Shown one piece after another: positions 23,799 through 33,220 of a DNA stretch of 64,000 nt. Source of the stretch: Corbicula japonica (lineage: Eukaryota > Mollusca > Bivalvia > Venerida > Cyrenidae); NCBI GenBank assembly GCA_038501625.1, contig JAZAYU010000183.1:186001-250000 (forward strand). The letters run 5' to 3'. Positions within the stretch are counted from its first letter, which is position 1, and each line of letters opens with the position of its first letter. A model generated the notes under the pieces. It saw nothing but the letters and a program-made list of their open reading frames with translations. It was not told the DNA's origin and made no database searches. The position numbers and the translations under genes are program-made.

Positions 23799-25108
23799 CG
23801 GTCCGGCTGTTGGGCAGGGCCAGGTACGGAACCTATTATCCGTCTAGACGGTGAAGACAATCTCTACGCTTTTCTGGCTCTTGGAGGCCTTTCTAACAGG
23901 GTTCGAAAACCGGGTCCTCTGGGTCTGAGCCAGTAACTGGCAAGGATGAATTACCCTTTTGCTATAAGCAGACTTGGGAAAACTGTTATAAATGGCCGAA
24001 ATTGAGCTCCAACTAAACTACTGTAGTAATATTTTGTTATTTCCTACCTACAAATCTAAAATAGCCAGCTTCAGTTTAATGAATTTTATTTTCAATATAC
24101 AGTACCTCAACAATTGTTAATTATTCTGATAATTCACCAAAATAAATATCAAGACAAAATGTGGAAATTGACAATATGTTAAATTCTGTTGCCAGTCTAT
24201 TACAAATAATAAGGCTAGTAGCCAGTCTACATAAGAAATGCTTAAAACCTGCTAAAAAGCATGCAATTACAAAACTGAAGTCAAAAGACTTTAATGAATA
24301 ACTTTTAAACACTCTGCCTTTACTAGGCTAATTATAATTAATATGCTATGAAATTCTTTAACAAATTTGTATTCAACCTTTAAATAAATGAAATTCTGTC
24401 AGTTAAAATTACTCATAGTCAATTGTTTGATAATAATTTTGAACCTTGTTTGAATCTTGTTCGAAAAAATGAATGACGACAATTTTGGAATTTTGATGTG
24501 TTGGAGCTCCAGAATGAAGAAAAACTGGGTTTATATACCCCAGATGTACGCACTTAAAATTTGCGGTACACTTCAGAAAAATGCGTACACAAACAAAAAG
24601 TGTGTGCAAATGCGCACAGTTTAACGCTGTGCACAAGATTCAGCCAAGTGCGCGTTACAAACTTACAAAGTTTACAGAAAATTGTAAATGAAACTTCCAC
24701 TAATATATAAATCAATCGAAAGAGAAAACAATAAAGCAAATGACTGTCACCTCTGACTTCCTTTTAAACGGATAGTTATCTTGAAAATTACAGCTGAAGT
24801 TGGCTGACATTTATGGATGCTGAACAGACTGTTTACGTATCCTAGGCAACCGCCCATGATGCAAAGCGGTGGAATACAACAAAAATGGCCGCCTCCATGC
24901 CTGATTCACGACATATTAAAGATAAAATGACAGTTTTCATTAGGATAACAACTTAAAATAGTTAAAATGTATCAATTTGGAGACTAATAAACCTGGATTT
25001 ATGATTCCATACGACCAATAAAAGTAAGATAATCTATTAATAATGCATTTTGACTAAAATCGGACCAAAACACAAACTGTGTACATGTAAGTCATGCATA
25101 TTACTACA
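23799..25108 (-). repeat. 3' LTR of the gypsy element
   Basis: Matches the 5' LTR throughout. On the minus strand it starts TGTAGTAATATGCATG and ends GGACCG. The last five bases expected from the other LTR (TAACA) are absent here, the plus strand reading AGAGG instead of TGTTA at 23794-23798. TATA-like TATATAAA (24530-24537) and AATAAA (24085-24090) are conserved. ORFs within it at 24121-24739 recur identically in the other LTR and are not genes. Confidence 0.9.
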
Positions 25109-25111
25109 ATA

Positions 25112-25123
25112 CCCCCCACTTAA
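25112..25123 (-). promoter_or_regulatory. Polypurine tract (plus-strand primer)
   Basis: Minus strand TTAAGTGGGGGG lies three bases upstream of the 3' LTR, where the RNase H-resistant primer for plus-strand DNA synthesis is expected. The same sequence reappears at 34539-34550 beside the duplicated LTR fragment. The 600 bp between it and ORF3 are non-coding and contain several CACCTTAA motifs on the plus strand. Confidence 0.75.
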
Positions 25124-25740
25124 AATGTCAAAGTTCCAACTGACAAAATTAATAAATGGAGGCACTCAAATTTAAGTTACTGTATAAGATACTTAACAAG
25201 TTAACATTTAAAGGCACATTCAACAAGTCAATAAGTCACCTTAAGTCATTTCAATGAGGCAAATCACCTTAATATAAGGTACCCATACTTTATCGTTATG
25301 AATAGGAGAACAAGTTTAGTGAACAGACTTAACAAGCTAAACATTTCAAAGTTCAACAAGAATCACCTTAACAAGTTAAAAAAACATGTCACCTTAATGT
25401 AACACAAACATTAAATTTCTGAGGCAATATACATAAACAGTTCTCTGTTGCCCTCTGTGTTGTTAACACTTAAATTAATGTAAAATCAGTAATGTCACTG
25501 TGCAGGTAAGAATTGCTTCACATCTTGTAGATTAAATTTTAAATTTAACTTTGAAATGAAAAATGTCTCTAATCGACACTGTCACTTTTCCACGATCCGA
25601 CTATGGGAGTCACTCCATGGCAATGAGTCACACAACTTTTTTAGTTAATTATTTCACTTTAAAAGTCACCTTTTAGTAGTGGTTATACATTTCCTTCAGA
25701 CTGTAGGTAATTCACTTAATTAAAAGTCACTTTTCAAATG

Positions 25741-27237
25741 TTAATTTTTAGGTTTAAGTATGTTTTCCTTGCTTTCATCCCTTCTAGCCTCCTTCCTACT
25801 TTCTTCTCGTCTGCTATCCTCCCTCTTACTATCATTTCTCTTTACTTCTTTCTTTCTTTCTTCTTTCCTGCTATCTGCTCTATTACTTTCTCCTCTTCTG
25901 ACATCCTTCTTACAGTCTTCCCTTCTGCTATTCTCCATCTTGCTATCTTCTCTTCTGCCATCCCTACTGTCTTCTCTCTTCCTACTGCCCTCTCTTCCCT
26001 GATTCTTCACCGTCTCCCTTCTCGGTGTTGCAGCCTCGGATGTTCTGGTTCGTTGGATCTCCTGGCCAATCCTGTCAACAGCATGAACAAGTCTTTCGAA
26101 CATCTCTTGCATTGTTCTATCCACATTACGGATTGCCCTGCTGTTGGAATCGATCGCATTCACAAGCTTCTCCATCGTGGCTGCCGGGAGTTCATATTGG
26201 CACTTTTTCATGTCCTCTTTCCGACTCGTGTTTTCCTCTAGCCTAGCCTTCTTTGTTACTGGCTCTAAGGTTTCATCGGTTTGTTGGGCAGTGTCTATTT
26301 TTCTGGTTGGACTATTTGAGAGAAAGCTCATCAATTCAGAGTCAAAACAATTAGGAGAAGTGTTGCCCAAAAGCTGCGGTCTTATATCCTCATACTGAGT
26401 GGGAAGCGCTGGGGTGTTTAAGGAGCTGGTGGTTTGTGGCGTTGATCGCATTACTGGGGTTTGCATTATTGTGCACGTGGTAGAACTACTTGCTGTGGTG
26501 GTTGTACTTGCAGTGGATCGAATGGTTGATTGCTGTTGCGCAGGCATATTAGATTTTGGGAATCTAAATGGGTCAGGTAGCTGCTGGGGTAACTGAAGGC
26601 TGGTTTGAGCACCCAGGCATGGCATGCTGCTTTGACTTAGAAGACCTTTGTGTGAAGGCACACTTAAAGTTGTTGGGTTGTGGCTTGCTGCTGGGTTGCT
26701 TAGGAGAGTGGCTAGGACCTCGGGAGTAACCTGGATGGTGATGAGCCCGTCTGTCTGTTTTAAATGGGTGGATGGCGCATTATGGTTATTATTTTCCGGC
26801 AAAGAAATTTCGGATGAATTGCTTGCAGATGAAGTTGCGTCGAAAAACTCATCAAGGTCTGGGTCTAAGGGGTCCTCCGACGGTACTACCTTGCCTGAGA
26901 ACTGCTCAGATAAAGAACACTGCCTGAAATCCACACCCTCCTTGATCTGTCTAGGGTGGTTATTTTCAACCAGGTAGCTGTTGTCGGTAGCTCCACACTT
27001 AAGCTCCTGAGCCATCAGTAAGTGACGCTTATAACTCGTCTTGTGGCGGTACAGGGCTTCCTTGGTTGTACATCTGAACAGGCACAATTTACAATAAAAA
27101 GGTGTCTGATCCAGCGTCAAATGGTGCTTCAGGACATGCCCAATGATACGGTATCTAACGTCCGCATGCGTCTTACCAGTGACCTCGCAATGACAGCACA
27201 TGTACAACCTGCCTCGTCTCACCTTCTCGCTTGACAT
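25741..27237 (-). CDS. Third ORF: zinc-finger and charged-tail protein of unknown function
   Basis: Starting at the ATG at 27237 this encodes 498 residues. The open frame extends to 27384, but that extension is translated intron-like sequence. Residues 14-39 hold Cys-x2-Cys and a His pair; residues 49-72 hold Cys49-x2-Cys52, His65 and His72, a C2H2-like finger. The middle is Ser/Thr/Gln/Pro-rich and likely disordered. A helical Leu-rich segment follows, then a tail of about 75 residues built from repeated RREDS/KREDS-type motifs. No signal peptide, transmembrane span or furin site is visible, so it is not a conventional envelope protein despite lying in the env position. Nucleic-acid binding is an inference from the fingers and tail. 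The frame is intact over 1.5 kb, which argues for selection. Confidence 0.75.
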   Translation of the reverse strand: MSSEKVRRGRLYMCCHCEVTGKTHADVRYRIIGHVLKHHLTLDQTPFYCKLCLFRCTTKEALYRHKTSYKRHLLMAQELKCGATDNSYLVENNHPRQIKEGVDFRQCSLSEQFSGKVVPSEDPLDPDLDEFFDATSSASNSSEISLPENNNHNAPSTHLKQTDGLITIQVTPEVLATLLSNPAASHNPTTLSVPSHKGLLSQSSMPCLGAQTSLQLPQQLPDPFRFPKSNMPAQQQSTIRSTASTTTTASSSTTCTIMQTPVMRSTPQTTSSLNTPALPTQYEDIRPQLLGNTSPNCFDSELMSFLSNSPTRKIDTAQQTDETLEPVTKKARLEENTSRKEDMKKCQYELPAATMEKLVNAIDSNSRAIRNVDRTMQEMFERLVHAVDRIGQEIQRTRTSEAATPRRETVKNQGREGSRKREDSRDGRREDSKMENSRREDCKKDVRRGESNRADSRKEERKKEVKRNDSKREDSRREESRKEARRDESKENILKPKN

Positions 27238-27257
27238 CTGAAAATACACAAGAACAA
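27238..27257 (-). promoter_or_regulatory. Candidate 3' splice site before ORF3
   Basis: Minus strand TTGTTCTTGTGTATTTTCAG is immediately followed by ATG of ORF3. A U-rich tract ending in CAG matches animal acceptor consensus and would allow ORF3 to be made from a spliced subgenomic RNA, as env is in retroviruses. No donor has been assigned. Confidence 0.6.
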
Positions 27258-27504
27258 AGGGCCTTGTCAAAGCGGGGGCAACCACTGCGATGTCAAACAG
27301 TGACATGCTTTCTAGCAGGCTGGCTGGACTATGGTTGAAAAATTTTAAAACTGGCGTTGCTGAAGCTGGCTGTATTTGACCCATGCCCTGTACTATGGAA
27401 ACTCTATATTACTCTGCACTCCCCCTTTAGCTATTACACCTAATGGACCTTCATGGTAACCTCAGGAAATGACTACTGCTACAAAATGACTATGACTATT
27501 GGAT

Positions 27505-30500
27505 CTAGTGTCTGGAAGGTTGCCTGATGGACTTCTTTGCTCTCGTAATCCACCGTGGTAAATTGCAGCCTTCATATCGCTTGAGTTTGTCATGGTGAAC
27601 ACAACGTTGATCACCCTCTTGGTTCAACTGTATGACGAAGTTGATAGTTGACAGCTTTGATGTGATGAGGTAGGGCCCTTCATACTTTTTCTCCAATTTA
27701 GGGGTAACCCCAATTTTCCTACTTTCGTGTAAGTACCAAACAACGTCGCCCACTTCATACAAATGAAAGGAGAGCTTATGGTCATACACCTCTTTGCTCC
27801 GCTTGGCACTGTTGTGCAGGTATTTTCTTGCTAAGTCATGTGCTTTGAGCATCCTAGCCCTAAGCAGATTTGCATGTGCAGCAAATGAAGGCACTTCGTC
27901 TGACGTTACATGACCTCCATAGACAATGCTGGCAGGCAGTCGGACCTCCCTACCAATGGACAGCATATTGGGTGTAAGCTTCGTAGATTCGTTCGGTGTA
28001 GAGCGGTAGGCACCTGCTAAGCAGCCAAGGTACAAGTCCCATTGGTCTTGTTCATCAGAGAGGTAGGCTCGGATCATCTTTAGTAATGTTCGGTTGAAAC
28101 GCTCTGTTTGGCCGTTTCCTTTCGGGTTTCTTGGGCTCGTCCTTGTTTTTCTTATTTCAAGGATCCTACAGATTTCTTTGAAAACCTTACTTTCAAATGT
28201 TGACCCTTGGTCGCTGTGTATACTGAGTGGTGTACCCCATCTTGATACGAAGTCATTTACTATCCTAGTGGCACACTCTTCTGCCTGCTGGTTGGGCACT
28301 GCCATAACTTCCACATATTTTGTGAAATGGTCTGTAAGCGTAAGTATATATCGGTTCCCTCTCTCTGTTACAGGAAATGGGCCCATGTAATCGACAGCTA
28401 AAGTATCCCAAGGCGCACCGCTTCTCAAATGCCCCAATGGAGCTCTTGGTTGCTTCGGGGGTGTCTTATCTGCTGCGCAAACATCACATTCCCGTATGAA
28501 CATGCTTATATCCTCCTTCATGTTAAACCAATAGAATGTTTGAGCTGTTCTTTCTTTGGTTTTCCTTGTGCCTAAATGACCACTCATGACAGAGCCGTGC
28601 ATCTGTTGTAATACATTGCTTTTTATAATTCTAGGGACAAGGAGCTGCTTGCAATCCTCGGTACCATTTTTCTTTGGAAATACTTTATAAAGCATGCCAT
28701 TCTGAAGATGGATGTTGTCCCATATTATCCAATAGTGTCTTGTGGCTGGGCTAGCTGTCACCATTTCAGCACTTGCTGGTTTTCTGTCTTCACATTTTGC
28801 TTTATGAATTGGTCCTATATCAGGGTCTTTGGACTGAATATTTGCCATCTCTTCTGGAGACTTAAGATCCATCCACTGTGGGAGCTTGGCTTCCGACTTT
28901 GAGGTACTTGGAGTCGGGTGTGTCCTGTCAGGTGCTCTCTGTGTGACCTCATCTGTTGTTTGCCTTATCAGACTCTGGTCTTTTGATTCACCCGCAGTTC
29001 CTTCTTTTGCAGCCGACACCTCTACATGACTGGTCTCCAATGGCTGTTTGTTTGCATTGTGCAGTCCATCTTCAGCATTTGTCTCTGTCCTGGTTTCTTT
29101 TTCTTTAGCATTCAGCTCTAGCATCATCTGATCTGCCCGTCTTCTGCACTTTTTGCAGGGACCACATTTCAAGGGCTCATCCATGTCAATCTCTGGACAG
29201 GTACAGTCTCGAGGACTTTCACAGCGTGACAAGGCATCACAGTGGGCTTGTTTCTTTCCAGCTCTGTATTCAATAACAAAATCATAGGGAGCTAATATTT
29301 CGATCCACCTTGCAATCTTGCCGCTAGGTTCCTTTAGGCTGAAGAGCCAAACTAGCGCTTGATGGTCACTTCTCACTAAGAATCGCCTGCCAAGCAAGTA
29401 TTGTCGAAAATACTGGATAAAGAAAACTACTGCAAGGAGTTCCTTTTCAGTTATGCAATAATTTCTTTCAGCCTTGTTTAAACTCCTGCTGGCGTATGCA
29501 ATGACTCGTTCGCGTCCCTCTTGGATTTGCTGTAAAACTCCTCCTATACCTATTCCAGATGCATCGACATCCAGTATGAACTGTCCGCTTTCGTTGAGAG
29601 GATAGCCCATCACATCGGGGCTGACCAAAGCCTTCTTTAATGCTTCAAAAGCATCCTCACATGACTTGTCCCATATAAATTCTTTGCCTTTCTTTGTGAG
29701 GTCTACCAAAGGGCGTACCATGTCCGCAAAACCCCTCACAAATCGGCGGTAATAGGATCCTGTAGCCACAAACTGCTTGACTTGCTTCGGAGTCTTAGGT
29801 GTCGGCCACTGCAAAACCTTGGCAATATTAGTGGGGTCTGGTCTGATACCTTCTTTCGACACAATGTGGCCTAGGAACACGACTTCGGTCTGCAGCATGT
29901 TACACTTATCTGGCTTTAGTTTCAGTCCAGCTTGCTTGATTCGTTCTAAAACTTGACTTACTCGCTCGATGTGTTGGTTGAAATCTGCAGCAAAGACTAC
30001 AATATCGTCTATGTAAACGAGACAGGTCTCCCATTGTAATCCTTGGAGTGCGAGTTCCATAGCACGCTGAAATGTACTAGCCGCATTATTCAACCCAAAG
30101 GGCATTCGTGTCATCTCAAAATGTCCAAATTTGCAGCAAAAGGCACTCTTTGGAATGTCCTCTTTCTTGAGCGGAATCTGGAAGTACCCAGACGTCAAAT
30201 CGAAACTGCTGAAAAGCGAGCTACCAGCTACAGCGTCAAGACAGTCTTGGATGCGAGGTAGTGGAAACCCATCTGGTTTCACCAAAGCATTCACCTTGCG
30301 GTAGTCTACGCATGGCCTTACTGCTCCTGATTTTTTCCTCACTAGAACAATAGGTGAAGCCCATGGGGAAGTGCTTTTCTGGATCACTCCCTTTTGAAGC
30401 AGGTCTTCTATGGCCTTCTTTTCCTCGCTAGCATATGCCATCGGTACCCTTCTGGGCCTCTGCTTTATTGGTGGGGCTTCTCCAGTATTAATCGAATGTT

Positions 30501-31590
30501 CAGCCAGATCCGTAAGCCCTAGGTCCCATTCGTGCTTTGAAAACGTCTCTTGATACTTGACTAGGAGTCCTGCAACCACTTGCCTCTCATATTGAGATTT
30601 TCCTTTAGTTGATCTCTCAAACATGTCTTTCAGGTGTTCAGGGACCTCACTATCAAGAGCTTGATCAACATGGAGTCTGGTTTTGGTCTCAGCTGTCTTT
30701 GGTTGAATTCTGCGGACTAAAGCAAGGTTTTCTTCCTCCAATTCGTGTTCTTTGGCAAGCAGTACACTAACAACTCTTTCAATTCTCTCTGCTCTGCCAA
30801 TCTCTGCGTCTTGCTTCAAGGCACAATCATGTTTAAATGGATTCATTATCCTCACTTTGCATGCAACACTTCTGTTGATATCCACTAACGTAGAGGCCAT
30901 TTTCAACATATATCTGTTTGCAAAATTTTCTGTTGGCTCAATTAAAAAACTTGGGTTGGGGTCTAGGTCGTCTTCCTCCATCCTTTCTACAAAAACATCC
31001 ACCAAAGCTTCGGAATTACCAGGGATGACACAATCATCCCCCACTACCACTTTTCTGGACATCTGTGTGCCTCCAATTCTAATACAGGGAATTTCTGTGC
31101 CATCTAAAACTATTTTGTTCCTACTTAACAAAATATCAGCTGGCCCGCTTTCACCATCAGTCAAGACGTCGAACCCCAAAAGAGCATCATCCTCTATCTC
31201 AGCTACTATAGCCTCCTTGATGACCTCTAGTGTTCCCAGCCTTAACCTGAATAAAGCCTTTCCCATCTCTTCAATTGGGGCACCGCCAGCACCTCTAAGG
31301 CAAACTCCCTTTTGGAGCTGTGGTCGGTTACCATCCTCAATGCTTTTGTAGACCCGTGATGAGATTACGGTCCTAGATGCACCAGTATCCGCAGTAAATA
31401 GAACCGGTTTGCCTTCTATACTTCCCTCTATGTATAACCCATCGCAAAGCCGGCTCATCCTCACTTCACTTGCCTCTGACTGGCTGCATCCTTCCCCAAT
31501 GTTTTTTAAATTTGACTTTTGGCCCTCATCCTTCTGATTCTCTAGTTGGACCTCCCTCTGGACCCGAGGAATGGTCCCCTGGAGTTTAAA
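27505..31590 (-). CDS. Gypsy Pol polyprotein (protease, RT, RNase H, integrase)
   Basis: The pol frame is open from 31599 and overlaps gag by about 55 nt in the -1 frame, so Pol is expected as a Gag-Pol fusion. The first in-frame ATG is the Met at residue 3 below. Counting from 31464: aspartic protease DTG at 26-28; RT with FDLTSGY near 421-427 and YIDD at 484-487; RNase H with Asp634, Glu675 and Asp700; integrase with the zinc ligands His956, His963, Cys993, Cys996 and a DD35E triad at Asp1025, Asp1085, Glu1121; a GPY/F-type C-terminal module at 1262-1265. A roughly 200-residue acidic/basic linker between RNase H and integrase begins with a cysteine cluster (Cys754, 756, 767, 770, 773). No chromodomain. 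All catalytic residues are present, so the enzyme may be active. Confidence 0.97.
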   Translation of the reverse strand, partial: FKLQGTIPRVQREVQLENQKDEGQKSNLKNIGEGCSQSEASEVRMSRLCDGLYIEGSIEGKPVLFTADTGASRTVISSRVYKSIEDGNRPQLQKGVCLRGAGGAPIEEMGKALFRLRLGTLEVIKEAIVAEIEDDALLGFDVLTDGESGPADILLSRNKIVLDGTEIPCIRIGGTQMSRKVVVGDDCVIPGNSEALVDVFVERMEEDDLDPNPSFLIEPTENFANRYMLKMASTLVDINRSVACKVRIMNPFKHDCALKQDAEIGRAERIERVVSVLLAKEHELEEENLALVRRIQPKTAETKTRLHVDQALDSEVPEHLKDMFERSTKGKSQYERQVVAGLLVKYQETFSKHEWDLGLTDLAEHSINTGEAPPIKQRPRRVPMAYASEEKKAIEDLLQKGVIQKSTSPWASPIVLVRKKSGAVRPCVDYRKVNALVKPDGFPLPRIQDCLDAVAGSSLFSSFDLTSGYFQIPLKKEDIPKSAFCCKFGHFEMTRMPFGLNNAASTFQRAMELALQGLQWETCLVYIDDIVVFAADFNQHIERVSQVLERIKQAGLKLKPDKCNMLQTEVVFLGHIVSKEGIRPDPTNIAKVLQWPTPKTPKQVKQFVATGSYYRRFVRGFADMVRPLVDLTKKGKEFIWDKSCEDAFEALKKALVSPDVMGYPLNESGQFILDVDASGIGIGGVLQQIQEGRERVIAYASRSLNKAERNYCITEKELLAVVFFIQYFRQYLLGRRFLVRSDHQALVWLFSLKEPSGKIARWIEILAPYDFVIEYRAGKKQAHCDALSRCESPRDCTCPEIDMDEPLKCGPCKKCRRRADQMMLELNAKEKETRTETNAEDGLHNANKQPLETSHVEVSAAKEGTAGESKDQSLIRQTTDEVTQRAPDRTHPTPSTSKSEAKLPQWMDLKSPEEMANIQSKDPDIGPIHKAKCEDRKPASAEMVTASPATRHYWIIWDNIHLQNGMLYKVFPKKNGTEDCKQLLVPRIIKSNVLQQMHGSVMSGHLGTRKTKERTAQTFYWFNMKEDISMFIRECDVCAADKTPPKQPRAPLGHLRSGAPWDTLAVDYMGPFPVTERGNRYILTLTDHFTKYVEVMAVPNQQAEECATRIVNDFVSRWGTPLSIHSDQGSTFESKVFKEICRILEIRKTRTSPRNPKGNGQTERFNRTLLKMIRAYLSDEQDQWDLYLGCLAGAYRSTPNESTKLTPNMLSIGREVRLPASIVYGGHVTSDEVPSFAAHANLLRARMLKAHDLARKYLHNSAKRSKEVYDHKLSFHLYEVGDVVWYLHESRKIGVTPKLEKKYEGPYLITSKLSTINFVIQLNQEGDQRCVHHDKLKRYEGCNLPRWITRAKKSIRQPSRH

Positions 31591-33158
31591 GGCTCCTTCT
31601 CATCTTTTTCTTGGGTGGTCTCTTTTGGTTTACTTCCTTTTGACCCTTGGTTTGGGCACTCCCTTGCAAAGTGACCAATTTGGTGACAGTTAAAACATTC
31701 TGAGTCCTTCTTTCGAAACGTGTTCTGACGCTGATTCCTATTGTTTTCCTTCTGCTTCTGCTCTAATTTCTCAATTCTGTCCAGGAGTGTTTGAATGATG
31801 CCATCCTGATCACCAGTTTGCTTGTTTTCAGGTTTGGCATCCTTGTTTACGTTCTCTTTGTCTTGCTTTTTGGCAGGGATTCTGTTGATAACTCCAGGCT
31901 CATCCTCCTCTTCAAACTGGTCAATGGTTCTTCTGGTCATCTTCTTGCCATGCCTGTCTGAGTAACCTAACCTTCTGGTCTGGATCAGATTTACCACATG
32001 GAAGACCGCTTCATCTATATTCTGGGGCTCTTTGTGGTATTCAACCTCAAACCTCACTTCATCATCTAGTAAACCATCCAAGAACCGTCTTACTAAATCC
32101 TCATCTCTTGTCCGTCTGTCTCTGTACCCATGGGCCTTGTCATACAAGCGTTTCAGCTCAGCTGCAAATTCTTCAGCTGTCTCGCCATGTTTCTGCGACC
32201 TACGGCTAAATTTGGCAGCAAATGACCTAGCTGTTTCAATCACCCGAAAGCGGCTGTTCATCTCAGCAACTAGCTCCTGGTAGTCATTCAGCACAGGGGG
32301 TGATAGCTGCGAGAACGCAAATTGTCCTGCTTGACCTTCTAACCTGGGCAGCAGCTGATCTAACTTGTCGTCTTCGGTCCAGCCATACCTTGAAGCAATT
32401 GCCTCAAACCGGGAAATCCACATAGCCCAGTCTTCTTTTCCAGTGAATGCTGGGATTTTGATGCCCCCTACAGGGTGACTGCCCATGTTATGTCTACTTC
32501 CATAGTTATGGAATTGATCCCTAGGCCGTCTGTGGTCTGCTCTTGTATCTTCAACTTGAAACTGCAAACTGGTTGGTCTGTTAGCATTCCATGTTGTGTT
32601 GATAGCCTGACTATGCCGGGAACCAGTGGCACGCGTATAGTTATCATTGCTATGTTGTGTATATGGTCGTTGATCTTCATACTGCTCACCATACCTTGAA
32701 GGATTTGCAGGATAAGCCTGGGGATAAGTGTTAGGTCTGTTGTCTTCAGTAAAGCTGGTATGAGTTTGTTTCAAAAGCTTTAATTCGTGTACTACGTCCT
32801 TAAGGATACCGGTTACTCCACTCATTGCTTCGCTCATATCCTTCAGTGTATGCCTTTCATGCACGGAAAAGGAGGTATTTACACCAGAGTCAGCCATTAT
32901 TGGGCTATCATTATTTACAGATCTTGAACCTGGCATTATTGTTGATTTACTTTGACTGGGAGCTGGATTTTCTTGCCTTTTAAATGCAATTTCTGAGTCG
33001 GAATCATCAGGTGAAAAATGTGATACGGTGTCAAATCCATGACTGCTTGAAATTGCATGAACACTCTGGTTTGGCCGGAAATGCTGAATTTCTGTTTCAC
33101 TCTCTCTTGCCAATGCCTCATAACTAGTTGGGATGACGGAGGTGTTGGTCGCTGACAT
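31542..33158 (-). CDS. Gypsy Gag protein with CCHC zinc knuckle
   Basis: About 538 residues from the ATG at 33158. The frame stays open up to an ATG at 33287 inside the LTR, which would add 43 residues translated through the primer-binding site, so I prefer the internal start. The N-terminal third is Ser/Thr/Gln-rich. The central region (FTGKEDWAMWISRFEA, then a Leu/Phe-rich helical part with RFLDGLLDDEVRFEVEY) resembles the retrotransposon Gag capsid fold. Near residues 488-501 is a single CFNCHQIGHFAREC zinc knuckle, pattern C-x2-C-x4-H-x4-C, for RNA packaging. The C-terminus is Lys/Glu-rich. It stops at 31542 unless ribosomes shift into pol. Confidence 0.93.
   Translation of the reverse strand: MSATNTSVIPTSYEALARESETEIQHFRPNQSVHAISSSHGFDTVSHFSPDDSDSEIAFKRQENPAPSQSKSTIMPGSRSVNNDSPIMADSGVNTSFSVHERHTLKDMSEAMSGVTGILKDVVHELKLLKQTHTSFTEDNRPNTYPQAYPANPSRYGEQYEDQRPYTQHSNDNYTRATGSRHSQAINTTWNANRPTSLQFQVEDTRADHRRPRDQFHNYGSRHNMGSHPVGGIKIPAFTGKEDWAMWISRFEAIASRYGWTEDDKLDQLLPRLEGQAGQFAFSQLSPPVLNDYQELVAEMNSRFRVIETARSFAAKFSRRSQKHGETAEEFAAELKRLYDKAHGYRDRRTRDEDLVRRFLDGLLDDEVRFEVEYHKEPQNIDEAVFHVVNLIQTRRLGYSDRHGKKMTRRTIDQFEEEDEPGVINRIPAKKQDKENVNKDAKPENKQTGDQDGIIQTLLDRIEKLEQKQKENNRNQRQNTFRKKDSECFNCHQIGHFARECPNQGSKGSKPKETTQEKDEKEPLNSRGPFLGSRGRSN
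31550..31590 (-). promoter_or_regulatory. Programmed -1 ribosomal frameshift signal
   Basis: On the minus strand the heptamer T TTA AAC (31590-31584) lies in the gag frame as CCT TTA AAC, 40 nt before the gag stop and inside the gag/pol overlap. Slipping back one base on it enters the pol frame exactly. Six bases later GGACC can pair with GGTCC across an 8-nt loop, and the loop's TTCCTC can pair with GAGGGA just downstream, a possible pseudoknot. UUUAAAC is among the strongest known -1 heptamers. Confidence 0.85.
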
Positions 33159-33196
33159 TGTCTGGGTTTGGATCACTGGATCTGTTGATAAAACAG

Positions 33197-33214
33197 ATCC
33201 CACTTCTGACACCA
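33197..33214 (-). promoter_or_regulatory. Primer-binding site, tRNA-Leu
   Basis: The plus strand reads ATCCCACTTCTGACACCA, which equals the 3' end of animal tRNA-Leu (acceptor stem with CCA). It lies six bases inside the 5' LTR end, where minus-strand DNA synthesis is primed. Confidence 0.9.
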
Positions 33215-33220
33215 CAAAAC

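Noticed and set aside
24121..24739. ORFs of 61-75 codons, repeated exactly at 33548-34166
   Set aside because: They lie in both LTRs of the gypsy element and simply mirror LTR identity.
25738..26241. 167-codon plus-strand Leu/Ser/Phe-rich ORF resembling a membrane protein
   Set aside because: Antisense shadow of the purine-rich charged tail of ORF3; the hydrophobicity comes from reverse-complemented Arg/Glu/Lys codons.
25741..27384. Envelope gene of an endogenous retrovirus
   Set aside because: No signal peptide, cleavage site, fusion peptide or transmembrane span; zinc-finger and charged-tail features instead.
30752..31351. 199-codon plus-strand ORF
   Set aside because: Antisense to the gypsy protease region, which has clear functional motifs on the minus strand.
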